Of a stretch of 64,000 bases of DNA, positions 1-12,377 are shown piece by piece. Source of the stretch: Polytrichum commune (taxonomy: Eukaryota; Streptophyta; Polytrichopsida; Polytrichales; Polytrichaceae). Positions within the stretch are counted from its first letter, which is position 1; each line of letters opens with the position of its first letter. The translations under genes and the position numbers were made by a program. Below the pieces are notes generated by a model, which saw only the letters and a list, made by a program, of their open reading frames with translations, was not told the origin of the DNA and made no database searches. The stretch lies in assembly GCA_950295325.1 (NCBI GenBank), contig OX485808.1:17382527-17446526 (forward strand). Reading direction: 5' to 3'.

Positions 1-309
1 ATTCTTGAGCATTTTTGCACACTTTAGTCAACTTGTAGTCCACTGTATACCATAGGAATATACCTCTTAACACTACACCGTTTGTGGTATTTAGTTTCAT
101 GCACTAGGTAACAACCAAAATCAAGAATGAATCAAATTCAAACCCACCTAAAGGGGAGGCGGGACTTCTCAAAGTTAAGTGTATAGTTTTGAATCACTTT
201 CAATCAAAATGGAGTTGTGTACTTGACCATGCTTGCGCCCCTTATCAGCTGTCGCAACCCTTGCTAGCTCCCTTAACAATCTTGCCAATCTTCGTTTCTA
301 GCAAAGGTT

Positions 310-1040
310 ACGAGCGCTAACCCTTCGCATTCCGCCATGCTAATGGTTAGCTCCTCCTACCCCGGACCTTATAGTTCATAGGAGGGAACCAACCCTCCTA
401 CTTTGCATTCGGGACTCACCCCTTAATCGGTAACCCATTTCTTCGATGTGGACTTCCACCCATGGAAGTCCAATCCAATGTTGATCATGGCATTGCCGGA
501 GCAACACTACAACAACCCGAACCATACTAGGCAACTATGGCCTCACAATGGGCCAAAGCCCATGGAGGCCATGCCGTTCGGCCTCGGGTGGGTGAGGCCA
601 CACCACCTCACCCATATAAGCCTCTAGCATTCTAGGCGGGGCCCCTACCCCACCGTCAAGAGACCTTTTGTCTCTCTACCAAGAGTTGGGGCCAAGTAGA
701 CATTTTCCCTTAGATGCTGGGCCTAGAAGCCCCCAGCAGCTTCAGACCATCATAACTTCCTTGTATGATGTCCGATGCAAACAAGCAACCACTCCATCTT
801 CATCTACGCTTCACGTAGATGCCGATGGACTCCTCACTTGCTACATTCAGGTAAGTCTTGAGGAAGTTATGCCTGTTTGAACCTTGGCAGTCCTGGGAAT
901 CACTCCTAGGCACTGTTGTACCAGGGCGCTGTCCCGCGACAGCACCCCACTCAAATTGCCATAACTCCTAGCTCACACCTTCGATGGAGGTGCTCTTGGG
1001 CATTATGGAATCTACACGCCATAAGCTACGCATAGCTTAT
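310..1040 (+). repeat. Hairpin-rich LTR-like region
   Basis: GC-rich stretch unlike the AT-rich flanks. It holds many short perfect inverted repeats: GCTAACC/GGTTAGC (316-351), TAGGAGGG/CCCTCCTA (379-400), GGACTTCC/GGAAGTCC (450-471), GGCCTC with a nested ATGGGC stem (539-570), GGCCTC/GAGGCC (580-599), AGAGAC/GTCTCT (659-675), GCTGGG/CCCAGC (716-737), GCTGTC/GACAGC (928-943) and ATAAGCTA/TAGCTTAT (1021-1040). A TATA box lies in the middle. The order of stems, TATA, then a CTTTTGTCTCTCT stretch resembles the LTR-like insert near 57.1-57.9 kb. I infer a degenerate LTR or solo LTR; the ends and target duplication were not found. No convincing coding frame. Confidence 0.45.
614..620 (+). promoter_or_regulatory. 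TATA box of the LTR-like region
   Basis: ATATAAG in a GC-rich setting, about 45 bases before the AGAGAC/GTCTCT hairpin. The spacing suits a plant TATA box with the transcript starting near 645-650. Inferred from sequence only. Confidence 0.35.
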
Positions 1041-1199
1041 GGCCCTACCCTCGTGCCTCCTAGTCTCCGTGGGTGGGAGGCGTTCCCAACGCCCGGGGCC
1101 CTCCCCCACACTAGGATCACTTGGGCCCTCTCACCAACGGCGCCACAAGTCCTGGGTGTCACTCTGGGTCCCCCTTGTGCCCATGGTGTTTCGGGCACT

Positions 1200-3312
1200 C
1201 CTCATGGAGAGGTGCGCGACATCAGCACATGATGTACTCATCCCATGTGAAGTATATGACCTTCATGCCATGCCATTGTTCTTGATTGAATGCACTACTA
1301 TTCATCTCAATCCAAATGGTCCGAAGCGTGATACTGGATAGCAAAATGTTGGATGACTTTCCAATATTTAATTGTTTCCTTGAAGTGTGAATCCCCAAAG
1401 AGGATTTGTTTCCAAGAGAACCTCCAGTGATGTCCGAGGGCCTAGCGCCACTTAGTTTATACATTATGTGAGTGGTCCATTGCCATTTAGCCCTCTTAGC
1501 CCAAACACAATCCCCAAACTAAATATTTAAGTGACTCGCTAGTATTAGTCTAGAGGCAATGTAATGGGCATTGCTTAGAATGGCTCGGCAAGGGCTCAAT
1601 ACATGACAAGCACTACTCATTGGCCGCCTCCGCTCTATCATATACGCCATATGGACCAAATAGACGTCGCCTCCTTGTCCGAGCATTTGGGTCCCAAACT
1701 CTTACAATGGACATTTTTAGGTATATTTGGACAAATCACTTGTCCAAAAAAAAGAAGGGATGTGCACTTGTGGGGAAAAAACCATCAAACGAAAACATCA
1801 AAAGCAATTGCAACACAACAACCACAACTTTGAATGTTTGTATTTCATGTTCACCAACCATCATATTTGTGTAGTTTTACGATACAGTGTACGTCATATT
1901 AGCGTTTGATATTGTCCAAATTCATGCATAAATCCAAATATACTTAAATTCAAAATTTTCCTATTTTTACAGTTGGTTTCAAGGAGTACCCCAAAAGATC
2001 ACTATACTAGATATTGTATTCAATCTCACTTACTATTTGATATTACGCAATGTTGTGACTATTTACTGTATATCTCTATATTACATTTTTTTCCCAACAA
2101 AGGTCAATTTATTGGTTGTTTGAGCATTATAGAACATTCACATCTCTACTTGGTAAAAAAAATTAGATCAATAGTAAAAAGCTATTAGCATTGTGCAACT
2201 CCAAATAGTAATTGACAATGAATATCATATTTAGACGTGCAGTATGCGGAAATATAAATCTCTAAGATGGGAAGTAACAATATCACTCAACTAAATTCCC
2301 TCATTAGCATGAGATGAAGATTGTAGTTTTACCTTGAGAAAATGTATTTCAAACTTTGAAACTGACACTTACTGATTTTTTTGCAACACATATAAAAAAG
2401 AACTTGGATGCTTTTTCTTCATTAACTTGAACTTACATTTAATTAATGTCTTGGGGTTTGTGACGTCATGTACTTACTCATGCATCGCATCATGATGTTT
2501 ACTTTATTAAACTCATAATTGTATTTTAATTTGTTCAGGGACAACGCCTTTCCTGCATGAGCCTGTAGGGGAAGGTTTGACAAATCTAGATTCCGATGCC
2601 AACTCTCGCAACATGGAATCCTCAACATGCTCACCAGTTGTAAAAATATATAGTTCCATGGGTACTTAAACTGGGCAGTACTCCAAGCAGTAAATCCAAT
2701 GCAAATCTCTCACCAAATTCTCTTCATCTTCTCTTCATCTTCACTATCCTGTATCTGATCTGCATTCTTAGGCATGCGTACCTTATTGAATTCTTATTAA
2801 GTCCAAGATAAGACTTCCTCTCCAGTTTCAGTTGCTCGGCCATAAAGCCTCGAGTAGGTTTTGATTGTTGTAATCGGGCCACCACATGCGTCTCTAGAGT
2901 TTGCGCAGACAAGATCACAAGGGGTGGTGTAACATTTTGAGGCAATATTGGTCTAGACTGCGAGTCATACTGATCTGGACCAGAAGTTCTAGTGTCTTGA
3001 TATAAATTTTTGGTTGCAATCAATAAACCTGCAGTACTTTGTGCTGTTGTTTATACGTAACTAGGTAGACTTTTGACATTGGAGCTTGAGATTAGCGGCC
3101 TATAAGTTACAGTGCTGGCAGTGCACTAATCTTTTGGCATTTCTCGATCCAACTGCTTGACAGGCTACTAGGAGTAATCAATGATTCAAAAACTTCAGTA
3201 GTCTCAATGCTATGAAAGTCTAGCTAGGTCCACTTACAGCTTCTACTAGTGAGTAGAAAGTGTTGACATCTGCAGCCTAGGGTTCAACAAGTTTGACACA
3301 TAATCTGCAAAG
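1200..3312. other. Gene-free stretch
   Basis: AT-rich sequence with only short open frames that lack recognisable motifs. From about 3,040 it is the upstream region of the lipase-like gene. I see no TATA box at a convincing distance and no RNA gene. Confidence 0.5.
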
Positions 3313-4903
3313 ATGCTTGAAATGGCCGCCGTCATCGGTTGTAGGGCTTACAAGAGACACCAAAGGCGCAAGGAGCGCCGCAAATTACACTTTGATGACA
3401 CTAGTGACGAAGCTTACAGCCCCGATCGAGTGAACCGCCGGGTGGTTCTTGCTGGGCTTATCGGTGAAGTATACGCTGCCGCAAAAAGCTCGAGGCAAAA
3501 CAGGAAGAATGCCGTGTTGGAGGACAACGGATATGTGAAGGTTCCCTTGACTGAGCTTGTGGACGACAAAACCGTTCACCAAAGTGACGTAGTGGGCGTG
3601 TTCCGAAAAACCTTGCGCTCGAAAACTTGCGTGGGTTCAACCGAGACGAGTGCTCATCACGACATTGTGGTGGCTTTGCGAGGGACAATCCTTGACCACC
3701 TGCAGGACTTGAAAGATGACCTGAAGCACGCATTCGAGGTGCTCCATTCGTCCGAGCGGATGAAACTCATCAGGAACGTGGTGGAAAAAGCGATCCGCAC
3801 GTACGGGGTTGATTCGGTTTGCATCACCGGACACTCCTTGGGGGCCGGGGTCGCGCTCCTTGTGGCCCGCGAATTTGCGGAGAGGAAGGTTCAATTGGAG
3901 ACGCACCTCTTCAACCCCCCCTTTCTGCCCCTGCAAACTATTGTGGAGAAGCTCTTGATATTTAGCTCCACTCCAATGATCTTTTTGCACAGCTGGTTGA
4001 AGGAGCACTTGACCGTGAGGCAAAAGATCGAGCTATGGAGGAGTGACAGCAAGGAATCGATTGTGGAGATGCTTGGTGCCAAAGTGGAGGTCGTCGGGGA
4101 AAAGTTCGAGGTGTTGTCCGAGTGGCAACCACACTTCTACTTGAACAGGTGATCCATATGCATCCATATAACCACTTCTTTGCTGTATTTCATTTTCTTC
4201 AGAAAAATGAAACGTTTCATTTCATTGCCAAATATCTGATGCTAGTTCCCCCGGTACGGCATGGCCCTAGCAACATTACGACCATTTCATTTTGATAAGA
4301 ATGTTGTTAGTATGCACATTATGGAACTTCCTAGGTTCTCAAAAAGCTGACTTTTGCAACGTTAGCTCCCCTGGTACTGCATGGCACGTTAGCAACTTTG
4401 CGTCCGTTTAGTTTTGATGAGAAACGTTGTGATTGTACACATTATGCAGCAACGTCCTAGTTTTATTTATCTGTGTTTCTGCAATATCAATCCATAGGTC
4501 CCTAAGCTCGCTCTTACTTTCTTCTAGTTGCATAACGTAGGCGCCTTGGTTGCTGTGAACCAGTTCAGCAATGCTTACCATGGCATTTTGATTGATGAGT
4601 GGCTGGTTGCTCTTATACCTGAACAGGTCCGACATTATATCCAGCGGCTACATTGATTACTTTGAGTCTGACATCCACACGTTCCAGTCCGAAGGAAGCC
4701 ACAACATGTCGAAATCGGCCGCGCCATTCCTCAAGAAGTTGTTGAAGCTCGATGCGTCGGCGCAGCATTTGATTCCGTCCGCGAATTTGATCATCAGTGA
4801 CAAGGGGCTTGTGACGCTCAAATCTCATGCATTGGGGCAATGGCAGGACAAGAACCTTAATGTGGAACATATACCCTTCAAAGATTACGAGCTGCAAGAT
4901 TAA
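3313..4903 (+). CDS. Class 3 lipase-like alpha/beta hydrolase (At4g10955-type)
   Basis: Two exons, 3313-4148 and 4627-4903; the intron runs gtgatc...acag and splits an Arg codon in phase 2. The joined protein is about 370 residues, near the size of the plant family labelled GDSL esterase/lipase At4g10955. The nucleophile elbow GHSLGAG is at residues 173-179 (Ser175 predicted catalytic). It is preceded by the VALRGT oxyanion-type strand (120-125) and followed by HLFNPPF, a hallmark of this family. The junction reads EVLSEWQPHFYLNR then SDIISSGYIDYF, which matches the conserved block of the family. The start was taken at the first ATG; a second ATG follows three codons later. The N-terminus is very basic (residues 11-24), with no signal peptide. 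Substrate unknown; presumably lipid or ester hydrolysis. The family label 'GDSL' is misleading, since the fold and motif are lipase-3-like. Confidence 0.88.
4241..4465 (+). repeat. Diverged tandem duplication inside the lipase intron
   Basis: Two copies of about 100 bases offset by exactly 120: the blocks starting at 4241 and 4361 share GNTAGNTCCC, GGTACNGCATGGC, TTTTGATNAGAA and ACACATTATG-like segments. They lie wholly within the intron of the lipase-like gene. Confidence 0.7.
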
Positions 4904-7530
4904 GAATTCAATTTCATGGGAACTTGTTCAGTTCATGAAATCCAAGTGTCCTGTACAATTAGAACATTAGCCAGCCACTCACGGATTGTATTTTCTTACA
5001 GATATACATGAAGTTAGTACATACTACTGGTTGGATCTATGACCTAGGATCCTCGATGTATGGAGCCCTGCTGCAGGCTGTAATAGGCACCTGCAACCTA
5101 CTGAGCCAAGGTTGCAGCAAGGTCGGTGATGGGTGCTTAGTACAGCCGATGCCAAGGCAAATGCATGTCCATTGAAGCAGATATATGGAAATAAGTTGAA
5201 AATAAGTTGATTCGGCCAGAGAGAGTGGTGTGAAATTTGTGCTGTATTTTTTCAGGGATGGAGTTGAGGAAATGGAGAGGAATGCAAGTTGTTTCATAAT
5301 TTTATTCCATGTAAATAATCAGTTACATTTTTCCAAAGAGGTAAGTAAGTCAAACCCCCTACTTGTATAGTAGAGTCTTCCTAATTTGAGCATCAAAATA
5401 TCTTATAGTACATACGAATGCACACAAAACAGTTAACTCAATGACACCCAAGAGTGATTGCAAGTGTTGTGAAACAACACCTATCCGACCAATCATTCCA
5501 TTCCACTTGTCGTTGCATCCTTTTTGGACCACCACTATTACAATTAGCCATTTGGGATCCACAAAAGAATCATTCTACACCGCACCAGTAATGGTCATTC
5601 ACCGTTTTCAATTTTTTGGCCTTGCTGATTGCATTGGTTAGGCGATTGATGACCTATCAATTATCCGAAGATATTATTTTTCCAATTACCTCTACTTCAA
5701 TGATAACTTGTATAAGAATCACGGATCAACTGCAAAAGCCCTTGACTTTGAAGATGTTTGTGCCTTGTGCGGTCACTTGTCTTATGTGGCTAGCTAATTA
5801 AATGTTTATATCGAAGTTTAAGCACACAAATCGGAACATTCATTTGGAACATGTGTATTTTAGAAGCAATCATGCGATTCTAAGCATACTCACATCACCT
5901 CATAGTAACCGTCCGCTTCATTCTTGAAACTTGTTGCCGACTTCTGAAGAAGAAACATAACCACTTTGAGACCACTTCCATTTTCAAGAAGCAATAAAGT
6001 CCTATCTTCATCATGTTCTATAACCATTTTGAGACCACTTCAATATGCAATAGGTGTTTCATAAACAAAGTTTCAAACACATGACATAATTGTTTGAATG
6101 TGGTAGATTAATAACTTCTACACAACCTCTGGAACATGTCCAATAAGCACATGTGTGCCTTTTATGAAATCATGGAGGTGCACCCTCTAATAATGCAACG
6201 ATCCACATTGATACATAGACCAGATGCCACAATGTTGAAGGTTGTAACAAAGTATAACTGCACTAAATATGATATTTAGTGGTCACCAATTCTAATTGTC
6301 TTGCTCAATACTAATTGTAAATTGCAGTATGGATCCATTCACGATTGAGGTACTACTTTTGGGACAAAGGACTTAAGGACTTCGCAATATTTGGGTACGT
6401 TTAGGGTATTTTTATTAATTACCAAAAAATCGGGGAGAACCAACGGCCGGGATCTTCTTGGATAAGCGTCAGCGGGAAGGTGACAGGATTTCCAGAGCAG
6501 CATGAATCCAAAATAAAAATTGACAATTTGGCGACATCAATGGCATTTTTTGTTATTTAGGTGTGCATTGGTGGTCAATTATTTCTTGTTTTGCATCTTG
6601 GTACCTTGGCATAAGTGTCATGTGTCCATTCATATAATTTTTTTTGTCCAATTCTTATACTAGACGTTCCTTTTACGTGTGGCCGTGTACATATGTATTT
6701 TTGGCCATGTTTGGTGCCACATGTAAAGTTGGGCAATTGGTATTGAATACATTTTTGGTTCTATTGGTACACACTTGGGGTACCCCAACCGTAAATGCCC
6801 CCGTATAGTGTCACCAACACTGAATAATGACCCAACATTATTTGTCATTCCTTGTAAATATTTTGGGGTATTATAGGCTTATAGTGTTGCAATTACTATC
6901 ACTTACCAAGTGACTTTTTATTTAAATTTCAATCATCCATGACCATATTCCATCACAAGCTGCTTACAAGAGAAGGTAGGGTTTTGGCCAATGGATGGAC
7001 TCATGCATCATCTATGACAATATTTGTTCACTTATTCATAAGAAGTGTCATCCGCGAAGTTATCATAGTGACACTAAATGTCACTAAATACCATATGACA
7101 CTAAATATCATATTAAGTGTAGTTGACACCACCTCCACTGGCTACCAGCAAAGAATGGAACTTAGCCTGTCACACTTTCATGTTACAGTGCTCACAGTTG
7201 ATAATATTCAGCACATTTCCTCAACAGTATTATTTGTATCATGCAGCAAACATCTTAACCCTAAAAGATGTTGAGTTTAAAACACATCCACAAATACAAA
7301 TATTATGAGCCTCACCAACTCGTTTAGAAATCATATTTTATACATTTATGGGTTGAAATTTTATCATATATTACATTGTCTTATGTGGAGAGAGGGAAAT
7401 CGATTATCGCACACGAACATACCTCTCATCCATGGGTCATCCAACTAACATGTAAACTTGACCCTATGTCCGGGAAGGGTTTAGGGTTAGGGGTTAAACA
7501 TTAACCCTCATGTCTGTTTAATACTTAACC
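4904..7530. other. Gene-free stretch after the lipase-like gene
   Basis: The first few hundred bases are presumably the 3' untranslated region. The rest is AT-rich with scattered low-complexity runs. The short open frames show no domain, and I see no transposase signature or structured RNA. Confidence 0.45.
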
Positions 7531-7764
7531 CCATGTCCAGGAAGAACCGATTAGTTACAGATGAACCGGTTGAGTTTGAGAAATAACCGGTTGAAGTTGG
7601 AGAGTTCAGGAGAATTACCAATCATTTTAGAGGAATCTATAGAAGAATATACCTCCTCAAATGAATGAAAGCAATTTAAACCGGAAGATGTCAACATGTA
7701 ACCAGCTGGATTTAGAATCACTAAGATCTTGATCGATTATGCCCAAAAACTTCCCGGGCATTGG
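7531..7764 (+). repeat. Dispersed ~220-bp repeat (family R1), copy 1
   Basis: Begins CCATGTCCAGGAAG and ends with the approximate inverse CTTCCCGGGCATTGG, so short imperfect terminal inverted repeats are present. The internal text (GATGAACCGGTTGAG, AATAACCGGTTGA, GATGTCAACATGTAACCAG, GATTATGCCCAAAAA) recurs at 21.4, 38.8 and 56.7 kb. Flanks CTTAACC and TTTAACC could be a decayed target duplication. MITE-like; superfamily not assigned. Confidence 0.65.
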
Positions 7765-7937
7765 TTTAACCCATAATGGACACTCTCAACCTTTTTGTTA
7801 ATCTCTCCGTTCATAGACTTATAGGTTCCGAAATGGTACATAGGGGGAGCTCGTGGGTTTAATGGTGCAAGGACTCATTAGCATCGATATCTAACCTTGA
7901 AGTCCAAGTGGTTTTTGGTTTTTCTTCATTAACTATG

Positions 7938-7960
7938 TATATATATATATATATATATAT
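7938..7960. repeat. (TA)n microsatellite
   Basis: Uninterrupted TA dinucleotide run lying between the two opposed R1 copies. Confidence 0.9.
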
Positions 7961-7964
7961 TCTC

Positions 7965-8080
7965 TAAATGCCTCTAAAATGATTGATAATTTTCCTAAAG
8001 TCTTGAACTTCAACCATTCGGTTATTTCCCAAACTCGACCGGTTCATCGGCAACTAGTGGCCGGTTCTCACCGGTCATTG
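7965..8080 (-). repeat. R1 repeat, partial inverted copy
   Basis: Reverse complement of the first half of R1 copy 1: it contains CTTGAACTTCAACC, TTATTTCCCAAACTCGACC and GGTTCATC. With 7531-7660 it forms arms of about 110 bases around a ~300-base spacer that includes the TA run. Confidence 0.65.
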
Positions 8081-8568
8081 CAGTAAATCAATGTCAACGG
8101 TTACAATCATGATGTGTTTTCATCCATAAGTTTAATAGGCCTGGTGCATGGCATCTTCGGAGGGGTTCTTATACTATAACTTAGTCTTTTAAAAAGGCCA
8201 ATGGTTGTGAATGGGCCAAAATTTACCGAGAACTTACCTCAATGGAGGTTACCTGACAGTTTTGCACAATTTGAGGCGCGTGGATCTACTATATATTGAA
8301 GGTGGTAGGCTGGCCAATGGGAAATATATACCATGTACCAAATCCGTACACGAAGAATCGGCATCTGGAAGCAATTTCTTGCGCATATTAAACATTGACA
8401 AACTGGTATAATCTATTTTCACCCACTTGTTGACTTTCAAGCTCCCATCATGTTGATTCTAATATGTCTTAATTCTTAAACCCTTAACATTGACCCCAAT
8501 ATTTGTCCCTAAACCCTAAACCGTGTCCACAAAATCCACATCGAGTGCACCTTCAACTTCAAGGTCTA

Positions 8569-8575
<7 letters not shown>

Positions 8576-8601
<26 letters not shown>
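8576..8601. repeat. (AT)n microsatellite
   Basis: Uninterrupted AT dinucleotide run. Confidence 0.9.
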
Positions 8602-8607
<6 letters not shown>

Positions 8608-10862
8608 TTCCACTTAGTAAATAAGCAACTAATTGGGATTTTATTTCTGAAGTGAACTTGTCAATAAAGCATGTAATAAATTTGGAAGTCGAGAATATTA
8701 CAAAATCTTCATTAGCATAGAGGTTATAGATTTGGGAATTACCATTTGAAAGGGTTTTTTTACTTTCTAAAATGAACCTAGAAGTTGTGTACCATTTTTA
8801 GTATTTTTTTGTTTTCTAATAGTTTAGTTAATGCCTTCTCATACATATTCAAACTAATTAAGTGTGATAAAATTTAATTAGGCATAAATAATTGTAATTG
8901 AATATAACATTCATATTATAATTGAACATAAGGCCGGAAATGTGATTGAACATAATAAGGTTAAGGCATCCATAGTCGACTAGGTCCATTTAACCGCTCA
9001 CTAGGGTCATGTAATGCCAACATGGATGAGATCTATATTTTTTTAGATGAACAGAGTTAGGGTTCATGTGGTGGTGGCTAGTGATTGATTACCCTCATAA
9101 GATTTTTGACAACTGTCGTAGCCAAGCATTAGAATCTAGATGGGCGGTTATGGGTTAACCTATAGATCGACTATGTGTTACCCTAACTTGACCGCTTCGA
9201 AATTTGTAACAATTTTCATATTCGTGAAAAAAAAAACGAAAAAAAAATTCTTGGAATTTGTTTCTCTTCACAAGAAAAATAATTCCTTGCTATTACTCCT
9301 CCTAAATAGATGCAAACTCTCTTAATTTATTGGTTACAGATGCGTCAACCTTAGAGCCAGTTCACATACGAGACTGAGAGCATGTGACTATTACACTTCA
9401 AGCACTCTCATTGGTGGAAAAGGCAGAGCCAGTCTGAGTTTGCTTCACACTACACTTAAGAGACCAACAGAGTATGTGAATGCAAGATGGATGTCAAGTC
9501 TACATGGATTCCTACATGGCATCAAGTGGATCATGTTTCATGGTCACTTGGACTAATTCCAAATGCCACCTCTTGGAGGTAGGCCCAACACAAAACCGGG
9601 AGACCATGGCACTCTGAATGCTCGCAACTGGTGATTTATTTTATTCTATTATGTGTGAGGACCCGCATGAATAAAAATTCATTAAAATAGCATTTGGTTG
9701 AGGGCCCAGTCACATATGACTTCACACTACACTTGAGGATCCGTGACCACACTAAGGTAGAGGGTGCTAAAACCAACACCCCATCCAAAACCAACACCTA
9801 TAAACGCCTCCCAATTGCCAACACTCTACAACCTTGAACCGTACCCGGCGGTGTAGGAGTGTCTGGGCCCACAAAGTGACGGTTTTAGGTGTCATTAGTG
9901 GTGCCACCTCATATCGGCCTCCATGACCTTCATGTAGGGTATGTAACGGGCTCCACACTATTTTGGGGTGGTTCAAGGTGGGATTAGGGTGGCTTTTGTC
10001 AATGCCTATTCTAGTCATTCTATTCACAACGCCAAGGAGGTAGGCCCACAAAGCATAAAATGGTCATTTCCCGGGATGCAAGGGGGTCGGTTCCCGGGAT
10101 GCAAGGTGATGGTTTTGCAAGCGAACGGGGAGGGATCATGGAGGTAGCCGTGTGGCTTTGCATACCATTACTACTTGGGCTTTGATGTAATTTGGGTCTA
10201 GTACCCAACTATTTTGTGTTGGTTCTAGGCAATGAAGGTGGGGGTCCTCATCATATGCGAGGTTGCCATACACGGGGCCTATGGATTGGTATAAGGAAGC
10301 TAGTAGTTTTGACTTTGAATATTCATCAAATATTCAATTGAGACTAAAAATATTTTTTCTTTCTTGATACCTATGTTTAGCCCAAAGGCTAATATGAATA
10401 TATATTTTGTATATCAACCACATAACCATATGTATGTGCAATAGCTTAAAGTGTTGGTTTAAGCACCCTCTACCTTACATGATGTTGGAGGTGTGTTGGG
10501 ACGGCCTTTGGACACTTTCTTTTGGGCTCTCACAATTTCATGGTCACAGCTTTTGGCCTGTGTGTGAAGTGACCCTTAAAACCCAACGCAAATGCTCCTA
10601 AGGTTATATGCCAGTATCAAAGACACCATTTAAAGAATTGCACAAATTCATTCAAATCCAAGCAACTCACCATAGTGACAACCTTCTAACCACGAAGCCA
10701 AGTTGGATAGCATCCACATGGTCATCCAAAAAGCTCTTCGGGAAGTGACATAGCTCGCACAACAAATCACATTTTATGCAATGCAATTTGGGGGGTTTCT
10801 AGTTTATTAGTTGTGGCGAACAACAATAATAATTAATGGACTTTAATAAGTCCGTATAGGGC
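8602..10862. other. Gene-free, repeat-rich stretch
   Basis: AT-rich to about 9.3 kb. From 9.36 to 10.6 kb the sequence is more GC-rich and is related in places to 32.05-32.26 kb (shared CTACAC...GAG, GGGC(T/C)CTCACA and TTCATGGTCA segments), so it is probably a dispersed repeat. A 17-base unit with the core TTCCCGGGATGCAAGG occurs twice at about 10,065-10,105. No gene recognised. Confidence 0.45.
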
Positions 10863-11533
10863 TCTACAATTTACCCTCTCTAAGTGCTACCTCTCAAGAG
10901 TATAAAAGTTGTATCACTTACGCAATTCTAACATAGTACCAATTAGAGAGGGTTAGCAATTAGAAAATTTACACTTATGAGCGTAACAATTACGTGATAA
11001 AAATAGAGTCATTGGTAACACTTATAAAATATCATCACATGTATTAATAAATACATAAATTTACACTTACTTAGTGACCAACATAAGAGTCTATTATTTT
11101 TTGATGAGACTCTTGAATATGGGAAATACTGATAGATTTCTTGAAAGACAAAAGTTGTGTCCTAAGTTCACTAAAATTGCTTTGTTGTTGTTCTAGAAAT
11201 GTAGATTGGGTTGCCATTGCTTACTGCACTTAAGAAAATGAAACATTAAGAACTACCACTTCACTAATTTCCAAATCATCCTCAATGATGTTATATATCT
11301 CTAATGCGCTAAATATATTCAATATATCTTCCTTAGTTGGAACATAGGGATGATTCATTAAAATTGTACATTAAACTTCAAATTGTACATATTCGTGCGA
11401 CTCATTGTCACTACAAACTCACTATCCCCTGCTCCAATTGACAATTAAGAGAGTTGATTGAGCAACATTGAGACATCTACATGCTCATTGTTTTGAGAGG
11501 CAATCATGGATGATGTATTAGTGGAAGTTGATG

Positions 11534-12097
11534 CACGGGTAGATCACTTAGTGCATTTTAAAAACGATGTGCGGCATAATATAGAGAGGATTAAAATCAT
11601 TTGAAATAAAAATTATAAAGGAATTCCAAATAATGAAGGGGCCATTAAATGTAGACAATCTCATTATAAGTAAGTTAGATGGACATAAAACGTGGGCCAT
11701 TATTTTTTTGTAAAATTAATATAGGGGCTGAAGATAAGGATCCTAGAAGGTATGTTTAGTATGTTTGTTATGGTCTCCTATGTGTTTTCTTCATAACTAT
11801 GTTTACAATGGTATTATTGTTTGCACCCTTTTTTGTTTCCATGCTTTCCCTCAACACTCGTCAATTGCATTAGGAAGTAGATTAGCTTTTATTACTTAAA
11901 AGGAATATAGAGTACAAAAAATTGCAATGACTTGCACAATATAAGTAATGGAAGGGTGCAAACAAATGGGCCATTTTTTAAATTTAAGTAATTATAGGGA
12001 GGATTTAATTCAACCCTTGAAGGTAAATAGCCCCAAAACAAAAAATAACCCCAGCCGCACGTGGTGCACAAAAATGCCTTAAAGTGATCTACCCGTG
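11534..12097. mobile_element. 8-bp-TSD TIR element (family K), copy A, deleted
   Basis: Flanked by perfect AGTTGATG duplications (11526-11533 and 12098-12105). Ends are CACGGGTAGATCACTT and its inverse. The left subterminal GTGCGGCATAATATAG and the right-end AGGTAAATAGCCCC are shared with the copy at 58.2-59.7 kb, which is nearly three times longer, so this is an internal-deletion derivative. Nothing of the coding region remains. It sits inside the pogo-like relic. Confidence 0.85.
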
Positions 12098-12105
12098 AGT
12101 TGATG

Positions 12106-12377
12106 TCAATGTACCACCAAAGATCATACCGATGTGCTTCCAACATTTCTAACTGGTTGTAGTACTGACCAACACACCAAACCTTCACTACTATCTTCAC
12201 TACTTGGTACATGTCAATGCTTGAGTCAATTATTTTTGTAGACATCAAACAATTGATCTTGCGTTGAATGCACGACTTATGATACTGGGCCTTAAAAAAG
12301 TTAATGATACATATGTCCATTGGTTGGAAGATTAAAGTAGTGTTGGGAGACAACAACTCACACCTAGTAATAAGCAA
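12106..12377 (-). pseudogene. pogo/Tigger transposase fragment (DDE superfamily)
   Basis: Reading leftwards from 12377, the translation contains LLSPNTTLIFQPMD followed by CIINFFKAQYHKSC. This matches the conserved C-terminal part of the DDE_1 endonuclease domain of pogo/Tigger and CENP-B-like proteins (PxNTTxxxQPxDxGxI...FKxxY). About 85 residues remain before the element A insertion; the N-terminal DNA-binding and first catalytic parts are absent. The other side of the insertion continues in a shifted frame. Non-functional. Confidence 0.7.

Noticed and set aside
668-880. 70-codon open frame in the left LTR-like region
   Set aside because: It crosses two hairpins and has no recognisable motif; a stem-loop-rich GC stretch leaves open frames by chance.
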